Of a DNA stretch of 55,248 nt, positions 17,020-25,900 are shown in pieces. A model generated the notes under the pieces. The model searched no databases and was not told where the DNA came from. It worked only from the letters and a program-made list of their open reading frames with translations. Position 1 is the first letter of the stretch. Each line of letters opens with the position of its first letter. A program made the translations under genes and the position numbers. The DNA lies in contig DASTAE010000129.1 in assembly GCA_035712985.1 (NCBI GenBank), positions 1 to 55,248 on the forward strand. The letters run 5' to 3'. Origin of the DNA: Actinospica sp035712985 (GTDB lineage: Bacteria; Actinomycetota; Actinomycetes; Streptomycetales; Catenulisporaceae).

Positions 17020-17034
17020 CGACGTTCGTGTGGG

Positions 17035-17229
17035 TCAGGTCGGGCCCTCGGGGACATCACCGGGAGCCTGCGCGCGGAACACCGCTCTGAGAATCGACTC
17101 GACGATCTTGCCGTGCGTGAAACTCGGCGGCGTCACGATCGTGAGCCTGTCTTCGTCGATGTACTCGACGCGCTGGTATTCCAGCAGTTCGTCCGCGAGT
17201 TCGCGGAGGGTGCGGGGTCGACGGTCCAT
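17035..17229 (-). pseudogene. N-terminal remnant of a Uma2/DUF820-family gene
   Basis: The ATG at 17229 opens a 64-codon frame. The sequence ELADELLEYQRVEYIDE, then LTIVTPPSFTHGKIVESI, resembles the start of Uma2 (DUF820) restriction-like endonuclease proteins. Those have an E(F/L)I-D-G strand followed by PSP-x-H and a helix, and are normally about 180-200 residues long. Here the frame ends soon after the first helix, so the catalytic core is missing. The flanking bases are less GC-rich than the neighbours. I call it a decayed fragment; a short functional protein cannot be excluded. Confidence 0.5.
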
Positions 17230-17408
17230 CGGTTTGCGCCTCGGCTTGTGGACGGCGAGTAGGGACAGGGTATTGCCCTCCTCGGTCGCGCTATGCGCCG
17301 GTCTGATATTGCATGAAGCGATGCTCTTGCGCTGGAACATCGCTGTTCAAGGGCATGGTGACCGGTTCACTGGATCAGGTGATGATTCGTCAGTCGAACG
17401 TGTGTTGG

Positions 17409-17445
17409 ACGACGTCTGGCGCGCCAGTGGCGCGCCAGACGTCGT
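17409..17445. terminator. Strong hairpin downstream of the RNase J gene
   Basis: A perfect 17-bp inverted repeat (arms 17409-17425 and 17429-17445) has a three-base loop, 26 bases beyond the minus-strand RNase J stop. There is no T-run, as is common for actinobacterial terminators. The region 17230-17408 holds nothing else I can identify. Confidence 0.8.
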
Positions 17446-17470
17446 TGTGCTGCCCGGTCCCGCGTCGTGC

Positions 17471-19156
17471 TCAGACCTCGATGATGACCGGGAGGATCAT
17501 CGGGCGGCGGCGGAAGGAGTCGTTGACCCACTTGCCGACAACGCGGCGGATGATCTGCTGGAGCTGGTAGGCGTCGCCCACGCCTTCGGCCGCCGCGTCG
17601 GCCAGGGCCTCTTCGATCTTGGGGATGACGGCGGTGAGCTGCTCGTCGTCGATGCCGGCGCCGCGGGACTGGACCTGGAGGGTGCCGGTGACCTTGCCGG
17701 TGTCGGCGTCGACGACGGCGAAGACGGAGATGAAGCCCTCGTCGCCGAGGATCCTGCGGTCCTTGAGGGAGGCCTCGGTGATGTCGCCGACGGAGGCGCC
17801 GTCCACGTAGACGTAGCCGCAGGGGACCTTGCCGGAGATCTTCGCCACGCCGTCGACCAGGTCGACCGTCACGCCGTCCTCCGCGAGAACCGTGCGCTCG
17901 CGCGGGACGCCGGTCAGGACCGCGAGGTCGGCGTTGGCCCTCAGGTGGCGCCATTCGCCGTGCACGGGCATGACGTTCTTGGGCTTGGCGAGGTTGTAGA
18001 AGTACAGCAGCTCGCCCGCGCTGGCGTGGCCGGAGACGTGCACCTTGGCGTTGCCCTTGTGCACGACGTTGGCGCCCCAGCGGCTCAGGCCGTTGATCAC
18101 GCGGTAGACGGCCGACTCGTTGCCCGGGATCAGCGACGAGGCCAGCACGACGGTGTCGTTCTCGACGATGCGGATCTGGTGGTCGCGGCTGGCCATCCTG
18201 GAGAGGGCCGCCATGGGCTCGCCCTGGGAGCCGGTGCAGACCAGGACCACCTGCTCCGGCGGCAGCTCCTCGATCACCTTGGCGTCGATGACCAGGCCGT
18301 CCGGTACCTTCAGGTACCCGAGGTCGCGGGCCACGCCCATGTTGCGGACCATCGAGCGGCCGATGAAGGCCACCTTGCGCTTGTACTTCACCGCGCAGTC
18401 CAGCACCTGCTGGATGCGGTGCACGTGGCTCGCGAAGGACGCGACGATCAGCCGGCGCTGCGCAGTCGCGAAGGCGCGCTCGAGCGCGGGCATGATCTCC
18501 CGCTCGCTTGCCACGAAGCCGGGGACCTCGGCGTTGGTGGAGTCCACCAACACCAGGTCGAGGCCGGTCTCACCCAGCCGGGAGACGCCCGCGAGGTCGG
18601 TGAGGCGTCCGTCCAGCGGGAGCTGGTCCATCTTGAAGTCGCCGGTGTGCAGCACGGTCCCGGCGCCGGTCTTGATGACCACGGCCAGCGCGTCCGGGAT
18701 CGAGTGGTTGACCGCCAGGAAGGAGCAGTCGAACGGGCCGATCCGCTCGGTCTGACCCTCCTTCACCTCCAGCGTGTACGGCCGGATGCGGTGCTCGGCG
18801 AGCTTGGCCTCGATCAGCGCCAGCGTCAGCTGCGAGCCGATCAGCGGGATGTCCGGCCGCTCCTTGAGCAGGTAGGGGACGGCGCCGATGTGGTCCTCGT
18901 GGCCGTGCGTGAGCACCACGGCGACGACGTCGTCGTAGCGCTCCCTGATCGAGGTGAAGTCCGGCAGGATCAGGTCCACGCCGGGCTGCTCGGGCTCGGG
19001 GAACAGCACCCCGCAGTCCACGATCAGCAGTTTGCCGCCGTACTCGAAGACGGTCATGTTCCGGCCGATCTCGCCGAGACCGCCGAGCGGGGTGAGGCGC
19101 AGCGCGCCCTCGGCCAGCGGCGGCGGGGTCCCCAGCTCGGGGTGCGGATGACTCAT
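17471..19156 (-). CDS. rnj: Ribonuclease J
   Basis: RNase J is a metallo-beta-lactamase-fold enzyme with 5'-to-3' exonuclease and endonuclease activity in mRNA decay and rRNA maturation. The 561-aa protein carries the zinc motif HGHEDH (His84, His86, Asp88, His89), later ligands in FLAVNHSIPDA and VLHTGDFK, and the beta-CASP region with CTGSQGEP and HVSGHAS. A C-terminal domain completes the family length. GAGGAG precedes the ATG at 19156. It follows dapA on the minus strand across a 163-base gap containing a hairpin. Confidence 0.96.
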   Translation of the reverse strand: MSHPHPELGTPPPLAEGALRLTPLGGLGEIGRNMTVFEYGGKLLIVDCGVLFPEPEQPGVDLILPDFTSIRERYDDVVAVVLTHGHEDHIGAVPYLLKERPDIPLIGSQLTLALIEAKLAEHRIRPYTLEVKEGQTERIGPFDCSFLAVNHSIPDALAVVIKTGAGTVLHTGDFKMDQLPLDGRLTDLAGVSRLGETGLDLVLVDSTNAEVPGFVASEREIMPALERAFATAQRRLIVASFASHVHRIQQVLDCAVKYKRKVAFIGRSMVRNMGVARDLGYLKVPDGLVIDAKVIEELPPEQVVLVCTGSQGEPMAALSRMASRDHQIRIVENDTVVLASSLIPGNESAVYRVINGLSRWGANVVHKGNAKVHVSGHASAGELLYFYNLAKPKNVMPVHGEWRHLRANADLAVLTGVPRERTVLAEDGVTVDLVDGVAKISGKVPCGYVYVDGASVGDITEASLKDRRILGDEGFISVFAVVDADTGKVTGTLQVQSRGAGIDDEQLTAVIPKIEEALADAAAEGVGDAYQLQQIIRRVVGKWVNDSFRRRPMILPVIIEV

Positions 19157-19219
19157 CAGGCGGCTCCTCGTGGTGCATTCATAGCGATATGTCCAGTGGT
19201 GATTCGAACGGTGTGATAA

Positions 19220-19248
19220 GGCGACGGCCGTCGTGCGACGGTGTCGCC
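19220..19248 (-). terminator. Hairpin between dapA and rnj
   Basis: GGCGAC/GTCGCC and CCGTCG/CGACGG form two stacked six-bp helices separated by a small bulge, with a two-base loop. It lies in the leader of rnj, about 70 bases after the dapA stop. It may attenuate read-through from dapA or be an RNA-processing site. Confidence 0.45.
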
Positions 19249-19319
19249 GTTCTTATTCGGTTGTTCTGCGGTTGTCCGGCGCGAGGGCCGTAAGCGTGTG
19301 TGTGCGGGGCGCGGTCGGG

Positions 19320-20219
19320 TCAGATGGCGATGCCGGCGGCGGCGAGGTCCGCGCGCAGCGTGGCCAGTCCCGCGGCGTCCAGGTCGACCTGCGGCAGCCG
19401 CACCGGGCCACCGGGCCGGCCGAGGGCGCGCAGGGCCGCCTTGATGGTGATTACCCCCTGGGTGCGGAACACACCCGTGAACACCGGGAGCAGCATCCGG
19501 TGGATGTCCCTGGCCTTCGCGACGTCGCCGGCGAAATAGGCCTCGTACATCGCGTTGAGCTCGGGTCCGACCAGGTGGGAGACCACGGAGACGGTGCCCA
19601 CCGAGCCGACGGCCGCGGCGGGCAGGTTCAGCATGTCGTCGCCGCAGTAGTAGGCCAGGTCGGTCTCGGCCATCACCCGGCTGGTCGCACCGAGGTCGCC
19701 CTTCGCGTCCTTCACCGCGGTGATCCGCGGGTGCTCGGCGAGCCGGAGCAGCGTCTCGGTCGCGATCGGGGTGGCGGTGCGTCCGGGGATGTCGTAGAGC
19801 ATCACCGGCAGGTCGGTGGCGTCGGCCACGGCGACGAAGTGCCGGTAGACGCCCTCCTGCGGCGGACGGCTGTAGTACGGCGTGACGGCGAGGATCGCGT
19901 GCGCGCCGGCGGCGGCCACGGCCTTGGCCTCCTCGACGGTGTGCGCCGTGTTGTTGCCGCCGATGCCGCCGATGATCTTGACCTGGTCGCCGACCGTCTC
20001 GAGGACGGCCTTGATCAGCGCGATCTTCTCCTCGGCCGAGGTGGTGGGCGCCTCGCCGGTCGTCCCGTTCAGGACCAGGGCCGAACTGCCGGACTCCACA
20101 AGCTGCCGCGCCAGCTGTCGGGCGCCGTCCAGGTCCAGGGCGCCGTCGGCGGTGAAGGGGGTGACCATGGCGGTGGCGACGCGGCCGAACGGCACGGAGC
20201 TGGAATAAGTGGAGGCCAT
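19320..20219 (-). CDS. dapA: 4-hydroxy-tetrahydrodipicolinate synthase
   Basis: DapA condenses pyruvate with aspartate semialdehyde, the entry to the diaminopimelate/lysine branch. The 299-aa protein has the family hallmarks: NGTTGEAPTT (51-60) for substrate binding, Tyr142 in LYDIPGRT, and the Schiff-base Lys170 in ITAVKDAKGD. The ATG at 20219 is the family-like start. It lies between thyX and rnj, all on the minus strand, as a likely loose operon. The 289-base gap before it carries the tandem hairpin repeats. Confidence 0.95.
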   Translation of the reverse strand: MASTYSSSVPFGRVATAMVTPFTADGALDLDGARQLARQLVESGSSALVLNGTTGEAPTTSAEEKIALIKAVLETVGDQVKIIGGIGGNNTAHTVEEAKAVAAAGAHAILAVTPYYSRPPQEGVYRHFVAVADATDLPVMLYDIPGRTATPIATETLLRLAEHPRITAVKDAKGDLGATSRVMAETDLAYYCGDDMLNLPAAAVGSVGTVSVVSHLVGPELNAMYEAYFAGDVAKARDIHRMLLPVFTGVFRTQGVITIKAALRALGRPGGPVRLPQVDLDAAGLATLRADLAAAGIAI

Positions 20220-20293
20220 GGGATAAAGCTACCGGACCGGTGCGGGCACGCGACACCGACATGTGAACGGTGAGACGTGAGTCGAGTGGGAGT

Positions 20294-20420
20294 GCGGCGG
20301 GTCCCTCGTGGGCGGACGCCCGTCGCGCCGAGTTCAGGTGGTTTCAGTGTCACGGCGCGGCGGGGTCCCTCGTGGGCAGACGCCCGCCGCGCCGAGTTCG
20401 GGGGGTCACGACGCGGCGGG
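20294..20420. repeat. Tandem intergenic hairpin repeats between thyX and dapA
   Basis: A unit of about 43 bases, beginning GCGGCGGG and ending GCGCCGAGTTC, occurs at 20294-20335 and 20357-20399. A truncated third copy of its start lies near 20412-20425. The second copy is also a hairpin: perfect 12-bp arms 20353-20364 and 20383-20394. The first copy folds the same way with mismatches. It may serve as a double terminator after thyX. Confidence 0.65.
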
Positions 20421-20508
20421 GTCCTGTCCGCTACTACCGATTCGGGCGGGCCGCGGTCACGGGCGGCCGGGGCGGTTCATCCGATCGCGTGGAAGTCGGA
20501 CAAACCAC

Positions 20509-21270
20509 TTACGGGGCGACCCGGCCGTTGCGGTTCCAGGCGGCGTGGGTGAGCGGCATCGCCTGGGCGAAGTGCTCCTCCATCCGCTCGGCCACCATCT
20601 CGATCTCGCGCTGCGGGAAGGAGGGGAAGGTCGAGTCCTCGCGCTTGGTGCGCAGCGAGAGGAAGTTCATCAGGGCCCTGGCGTTGCACGTGGCGTACAT
20701 CGTGGAGTAGATCGACACCGGCAGCACGCCGCGCGCCACCTCGCGCGCCACCCCCGCCTCGAGCATCTCCAGGTAGCCCTCGTAGGCCGCGGTGCAGATC
20801 CGGCGGGTGGTCGCGTCGACGAGTTCGTGCTGCTCGGGGGTGCCGTCCACGAAAACGTAGCGGCCGGGCTTGCCCTCCTGCACCAGCTTGCGCTCGGCGC
20901 CGGGGGTGTAGAACACCGGCTCCAGCCTGCGGTAGCGGCCGGACTCCTCGTTGTAGCTGAAGGTGCGGTGCCGCATGAACTCGCGGAACACGAAGATCGG
21001 CGCGGAGACGTAGAAGGTGAACTGGTTGTGCTCGAAGGGGGAGCCGTGCCGGTCGCGCATCAGGTAGTTGATCAGCCCGGCGGAGCGCTCGGCGTCCGCG
21101 CCGACCTCCTCGAGCGACTTCTCGCCGGCCGTCGAGACCCGCGCGGCGAACAGCACGTCCGCGTCGCTCGCGCTGGATTTCACCAGCTCCACGGTCACAT
21201 CGGAGCGGAACCGGACCTCCGCGGCACTCGGGGTCTCGGACGGCGCCGTCTCGTCGGTCGTCATCAGCAT
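20509..21270 (-). CDS. thyX: Flavin-dependent thymidylate synthase
   Basis: ThyX makes dTMP from dUMP using FAD and methylenetetrahydrofolate, without needing dihydrofolate reductase for cofactor recycling. The 253-aa protein contains the ThyX signature RHRTFSYNEESGRY (residues 100-113), i.e. RHR-x7-S, plus SPFEHNQFTFYVSAP before it. The first of two close ATGs (21270) is chosen because AGGAG lies six bases upstream of it. A 12-bp perfect dyad covers the -10 region and this ribosome site. Downstream are dapA and rnj on the same strand; 70 bases upstream ends the solute-binding protein gene. Confidence 0.96.
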   Translation of the reverse strand: MLMTTDETAPSETPSAAEVRFRSDVTVELVKSSASDADVLFAARVSTAGEKSLEEVGADAERSAGLINYLMRDRHGSPFEHNQFTFYVSAPIFVFREFMRHRTFSYNEESGRYRRLEPVFYTPGAERKLVQEGKPGRYVFVDGTPEQHELVDATTRRICTAAYEGYLEMLEAGVAREVARGVLPVSIYSTMYATCNARALMNFLSLRTKREDSTFPSFPQREIEMVAERMEEHFAQAMPLTHAAWNRNGRVAP

Positions 21271-21275
21271 CGGCT

Positions 21276-21309
21276 GCTCCTACCTAGTGTGCGATTGCTA
21301 GGTAGGAGC
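21276..21309 (-). promoter_or_regulatory. Dyad spanning the thyX -10 region and ribosome site
   Basis: GCTCCTACCTAG (21276-21287) and CTAGGTAGGAGC (21298-21309) are perfect 12-bp inverted arms around a 10-base spacer. On the minus strand a -10-like TAGGCT runs from 21312 to 21307, so transcription would start inside the dyad. The thyX Shine-Dalgarno AGGAG lies in the promoter-distal arm. It looks like an operator; a ribosome-site-hiding RNA hairpin is the alternative if transcription begins further upstream. Confidence 0.6.
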
Positions 21310-21340
21310 CTAACCGGCGGGTCGGACAGCTGACGGGAGG

Positions 21341-22411
21341 TCAGCTGTCGCTGCCGCCGGTCAGCGTCGCGGCGTCGAGGCCCGCGGTCTGCAGGTTGGC
21401 CGCGCCCATCAGGGAGAGCACGTTGGTCAGGTTCGCCGCGACGATGTTCGTCGGGTAGTTGCCGATCGCGGTGGTGGCGGCGACGACGGCCGGGACCTTG
21501 GCCACGGTCAGCGCCTTCTCCACGGCGACCCGGCTCTGGCCGAAGGCCTGCGCCTGCGCCAGGCTCGCCTGGAACGCGGCGATCGTGTTCGGGTCCTTCT
21601 GCGCGGTGGTGCGCAGCGCGAAGAAGCCGGAGATCGGCATGTTCTCGGCGTTGCCGGAGTCGAGGTTGGCGACCTCCACGACCTTGCCGGTCTCGACCGC
21701 CTCGGTCAGGTAGGGCTCCTGCAGCACCGCGGTGGCGTAGGAGCCGGAGACCACGGCGTTGATCATCGCCGACGCGGTGGTCGGGCCGTCCGTGTTGGTG
21801 CCGGCCGCGTTCACCTTCTCCGCGCTCTGGTTCAGCGGGTTCTGCTGGCTGATCGCCCAGGTGGCCAGCGCCAGGTACTCGGGGCTGGCCAGGTCGGGCA
21901 CGTCCACGCTGACCGAGCCGTTGGAGATCTGCGCGGCCACGCCGTTGTTCGAGGCGAGCGGGGTGGACTTGAGCGAGGAGCCCGCGGCGGCGACCAGGCC
22001 GATGGTGTTCTCGCCCGCGTCGTAGCCCTCGCCGACCACCTGCACGCTGGTGGCCACCGGGGAGGAGCCGACGTTCAGGAACTCCGAGTAGTCGCCGAAG
22101 GCGACGTCGATCTGGCCCTTCTGCAGGGCGGTCTCGGCGGCCGCGTCCGTCGAGTACGGCGTGACGTTGAGGTTCAGGCCGTTCGTGTCGAACACGTGCT
22201 GGTCGATGCCGATCTCGAAGGTGGCCGCGCCGATCCCGGTCACGACGCCGATGTTGAGGTCCGGCTTCTCCACGGATCCGCTGCCGGAGCTGCACGCGCT
22301 GGTCAGCCCGCCCACCAGGGCGAGGGCGCCGCCGTACGCGCCGAGCCTCCGGCGCCAGGAGCGCGAAAGCCGCACGGGTCGGTCGGACCGCGGCGCTCGG
22401 GTCTTGGACAT
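21341..22411 (-). CDS. ABC-transporter solute-binding lipoprotein (NMT1/SsuA-like)
   Basis: The 356-aa protein starts at ATG 22411 behind GAGAGG. It has a basic N-terminus, a hydrophobic signal and a lipobox-like LTSAC followed by a Ser/Gly linker. The threonine at -3 of the box is unusual. The mature part resembles periplasmic-binding proteins of the nitrate/sulfonate/thiamine-precursor class (GIGAATFEIGIDQHVF, then ALQKGQIDVAFGDYSEFL). No permease or ATPase gene lies beside it, so it is an orphan or is served from elsewhere. The ligand cannot be told from sequence alone. Confidence 0.82.
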   Translation of the reverse strand: MSKTRAPRSDRPVRLSRSWRRRLGAYGGALALVGGLTSACSSGSGSVEKPDLNIGVVTGIGAATFEIGIDQHVFDTNGLNLNVTPYSTDAAAETALQKGQIDVAFGDYSEFLNVGSSPVATSVQVVGEGYDAGENTIGLVAAAGSSLKSTPLASNNGVAAQISNGSVSVDVPDLASPEYLALATWAISQQNPLNQSAEKVNAAGTNTDGPTTASAMINAVVSGSYATAVLQEPYLTEAVETGKVVEVANLDSGNAENMPISGFFALRTTAQKDPNTIAAFQASLAQAQAFGQSRVAVEKALTVAKVPAVVAATTAIGNYPTNIVAANLTNVLSLMGAANLQTAGLDAATLTGGSDS

Positions 22412-22958
22412 GCGGGGCCTCTCGGGTTCTGACACGGAACGGTGGGTCTGGCGGCGCAATGCTAATCCACTTCCGGGTGACCATGAATACGTGCCGGGGA
22501 ATCGCCACTGTCGCGGTTTCGAAACAACGCGCGGGGGCACAGAAGATTCAGCCGAGGATAATTGGCCCCGAGGTGATACCTAAACAGGGGCTACTCACGT
22601 AAAGTCGTGATTCGGCGACGTTCCGTGATTGCGCGATCGTTCCTGGTCCGCGCGGGCGGTCCGGGCTAGCCGAAGTCTTCCACCGAGTGTCGGCAATTTG
22701 CTAGGCGTGTCGGTGAAAACTCAGCAAAGTCGTCCGGTATGTCCAGATTTATACGGTTCGTTCTCGGGTTGATTCTGAATTGTGTCACCCCCGTCTTGGC
22801 TCAGGCGCCGGGACTGTGCTGGAATTCGTTTCCTGAACGGACCGGCGAGCGCTGCGCTCGAACGGTCGAGCTACCCGCCGCACCACGACGCTTCAGCGCG
22901 AGCCGAGCACGGGCCGCCGGGGCGTCGCCGGACACGGCCCAGAATCTGGTGAGGGCAA
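22412..22958. other. AT-richer intergenic region before the conservon
   Basis: This 547-base gap separates the divergent solute-binding protein and cvnA. It is visibly less GC-rich than its surroundings. It should hold both promoters; TATACG near 22751 is a weak -10 candidate for cvnA. A hairpin-like CGAGCG-ctg-CGCTCG lies around 22850. A 116-codon frame from 22739 runs into cvnA in another frame and looks spurious. No RNA gene was recognised. Confidence 0.4.
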
Positions 22959-25900
22959 GTGCAGACACGACCCGTGACCCCGCGCCGCGAGTCCGCCCAA
23001 AGCGGCGCTCGGAGCTCCGGTGTCAACACGGCCGCGTCCGAGCGGCGGCGCGGCATCCGCCCGCCGGGTCAGCCGCCCGTTCCCGGTAACTCCGCCGGCG
23101 CCGAGCGCCCCGGACGCTTCTCCATCCGCAGCTGGCGCGTGCGCAACCGGCTCTTCCTGCTGGTGTGCTTCCCGCTGATCATCGCGATCGGCGTGGCCGC
23201 GACCCGCGTCAACACGCTGTTCCAGGACCGCACGCACTACGCGAACGTCAAGTTCCAGGCGAACACGGTCGCCACGGTCGAGACCCTGGTGCTGGCGCTG
23301 CAGGACGAGCGGCAGGCCGCGGCCCTGTGCCTCGCCACCTCGAACGGCGGACCGTGCACCTCCGGCAACGCCAACTACGGCGACTACACGTACGCCATCA
23401 ACAACACCAACGTGGTGCGTGACAACCTGCGCGCCTCCGCGTCCGCGGTCGCGACCGGCAGCTCGTACGCGGCCGGCCTGCGCGAGGCCACGGTCGAGGC
23501 GGTCGGCCGCGTCGACGACCTGCCGAGCATCGAGAAGGTGGTCACCACCTCCTCGGCGCCGTACACGACCACGTACAACGCCTACACCGACATGATCAGC
23601 GACGTGATCCACGTCGTGGCCAACGCCGCTTCGGGCGCCTCGGACATCTCGCTGACGCAGGACCAGCAGGCCCTGACCGCGATCACCGCGATGGTCGAGG
23701 CCGAGGCCGAGGCCGCCGCGATCACCGGCCAGGTCATCCACGACGACGGTCCGCTCGGCCCGGCGATCGTGCAGACCGCGCAGGCCAACACGCTGGAGAC
23801 GGCTCTCGCCGCGTACACGTCCTCGCAGAACCAGTTCGAGTCCGTGGCGGCCCCCTCGCTGGTGCAGTCCTTCAACGCGACCGTCTCCGGCCCCGAGGTG
23901 GCCGGCTCCTCCGCGGGCAACGCGGCCGCGCTCGCCGTGCTGCAGTCCTCGAACACCAACGCGGCGGTCGCCGCCAACCAGCTCAACCTGAGCACCTCGG
24001 TGGCCGACGAGGACCTGCCGACCACGCTGGGCAACCTGCGCGCCGTGCAGGCCGCGACGATCGCCCAGATGCAGAACGACACGCAGTCCCTGCTGAACAA
24101 CGCCGACAACGACCTGTACCTCAACATCGGCGTGATCATCGTCGCGCTGCTGCTCTCCTTCGTCGGCACCATCTTCGTGGCCCGCTCGCTGACCGGCCCG
24201 CTGTCCCTGCTGCGCGCCGCGGCCCTGGACATCGCCTCGACGCGACTGCCCGAGATGGTCCGCCGGCTGCGCGACGCCGACGCCGCCACGGCCGACGCGA
24301 ACAGCCGGGTCGAGCCCATCCCGATCTCCTCCTCCGACGAGATCGGCGAGGTGGCGCGGTCCTTCGACGAGGTCCACCAGCAGGCCGTCCGACTGGCCTC
24401 CGAGCAGGCGATGCTCCGCGCGAACGTCAACTCGATGTTCGTCAACCTCTCCCGCCGGTCGCAGTCGCTGGTCCAGCGCCAGCTGCGGCTGATCGACGAG
24501 CTGGAGAACTCCGAGCAGGACCCGGACCAGCTGGCCAACCTCTTCAAGCTGGACCACCTCGCCACCCGTATGCGCCGCAACGGTGAGAACCTGCTGGTCC
24601 TCGCGGGTGAGGAGCCGGGCCGCAAGTGGAGCCAGGCGGTCCGCCTGCTCGACGTGCTGCGCGCCGGCGCGTCCGAGGTGGAGCAGTACGAGCGGGTCCA
24701 GCTGCAGGGCCTGCCGGACACCAACGTTGTCGGCCGCGTCGTCAACGACCTCGTCCACCTGGTCGCCGAGCTGCTGGAGAACGCGACCTCGTTCTCCGCG
24801 CCGGAGACCCGCGTCACCGTCACCGCGAACACGCTGAACACCGGCGGCGTGATGCTGGAGATCGAGGACTCCGGCATCGGCATGACCCCGGAGGAGCTCG
24901 ACGACGCGAACGAGCGGCTGGCCAACCCGCCGGTCATCGACGTCGCCATCTCCCGCCGCATGGGCCTCTACGTGGTCGGCCGGCTGGCCACCCGGCACGG
25001 CATCCAGGTGCGGCTGCGCCGCTCGGCCGGCGGCGGCATCACCGCGCTGGTCCTGGTGCCGAGCTCGCTGCTGGCCGGCATCGAGAACGAGCAGGCCCCG
25101 GTCACCGAGCTGTCCGCCACCGGGGTGCGCAACCTCGGCGGCGTGCTGCCGCGCCGCGGTGCGATCGGCTCCGAGGGCTTCCCGGCCTTCGCCGAGCAGC
25201 AGGACGCCACCGGCCCCCAGCCGCACCCGCAGCCCACCGGCCTCGGCTCGCTGAGCGGCCTCGGCGTCGGCGGCGGCCAGCAGGACGCCCCGGCCCCCGA
25301 GCGCGCGCTCGGCCAGGGCATACCGAGCGCCCGCACGCCGCTGGACGAGCAGACCGACCTGACCCTGCCGACCCCGCCGGTCGGCCCGCCGGTCAACCCC
25401 TTCGCGGGCGGAGCGCGCGAAGAGGGCCCGTCCACGCCGCTGCCGTTCAGCCAGGAGCCGCCCAGCCTGCCCGCCGCACCCTTCGGCGCCGAGGGCCTGC
25501 CGGGTCTGCCGGGCCTGCCGCAGCAGGGCGGCGCCAACCCCTTCGCCGGCGAGCCGCGCGGCCACGGCGGTCCCTTCGTGCCGGAGCAGGCGCCCGAGGC
25601 GCCCGCCGCCCCGCGTCCGCCGGCCGCGCCCGGCAACCCCTTCCGGGCCGCCCCGCGCAACGAGCTGAACCTCGGCGCCCCGGCTCCGCAGCAGTTCCAG
25701 CAGCTTCCGCCGCAGGCCGAGCCGCAGCTTCCGCTGCCCACGGCCCCGCAGCCGGAGCCCGAGCGCTCGCCCGCCGAGCCGCCGCCCGCGCCCCCGGCCC
25801 GGGCCGCCGAGACCACCGGTCAGCTGCCGCGGATCAGGGACGTCGGGAACACCGGCCAGTTCCCGGCCGTGCGCAACCCCGCCCAGCCGCCCGCCCCGGC

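Noticed and set aside
20270..20710. A 146-codon plus-strand frame over the thyX-dapA gap
   Set aside because: It reads through the hairpin repeats and the antisense of thyX; the peptide is repetitive Arg/Gly without a family.
22739..23089. A 116-codon frame with a hydrophobic start before cvnA
   Set aside because: It overlaps the cvnA N-terminus in another frame, lacks a ribosome site and becomes Arg-rich nonsense after the first 25 residues.
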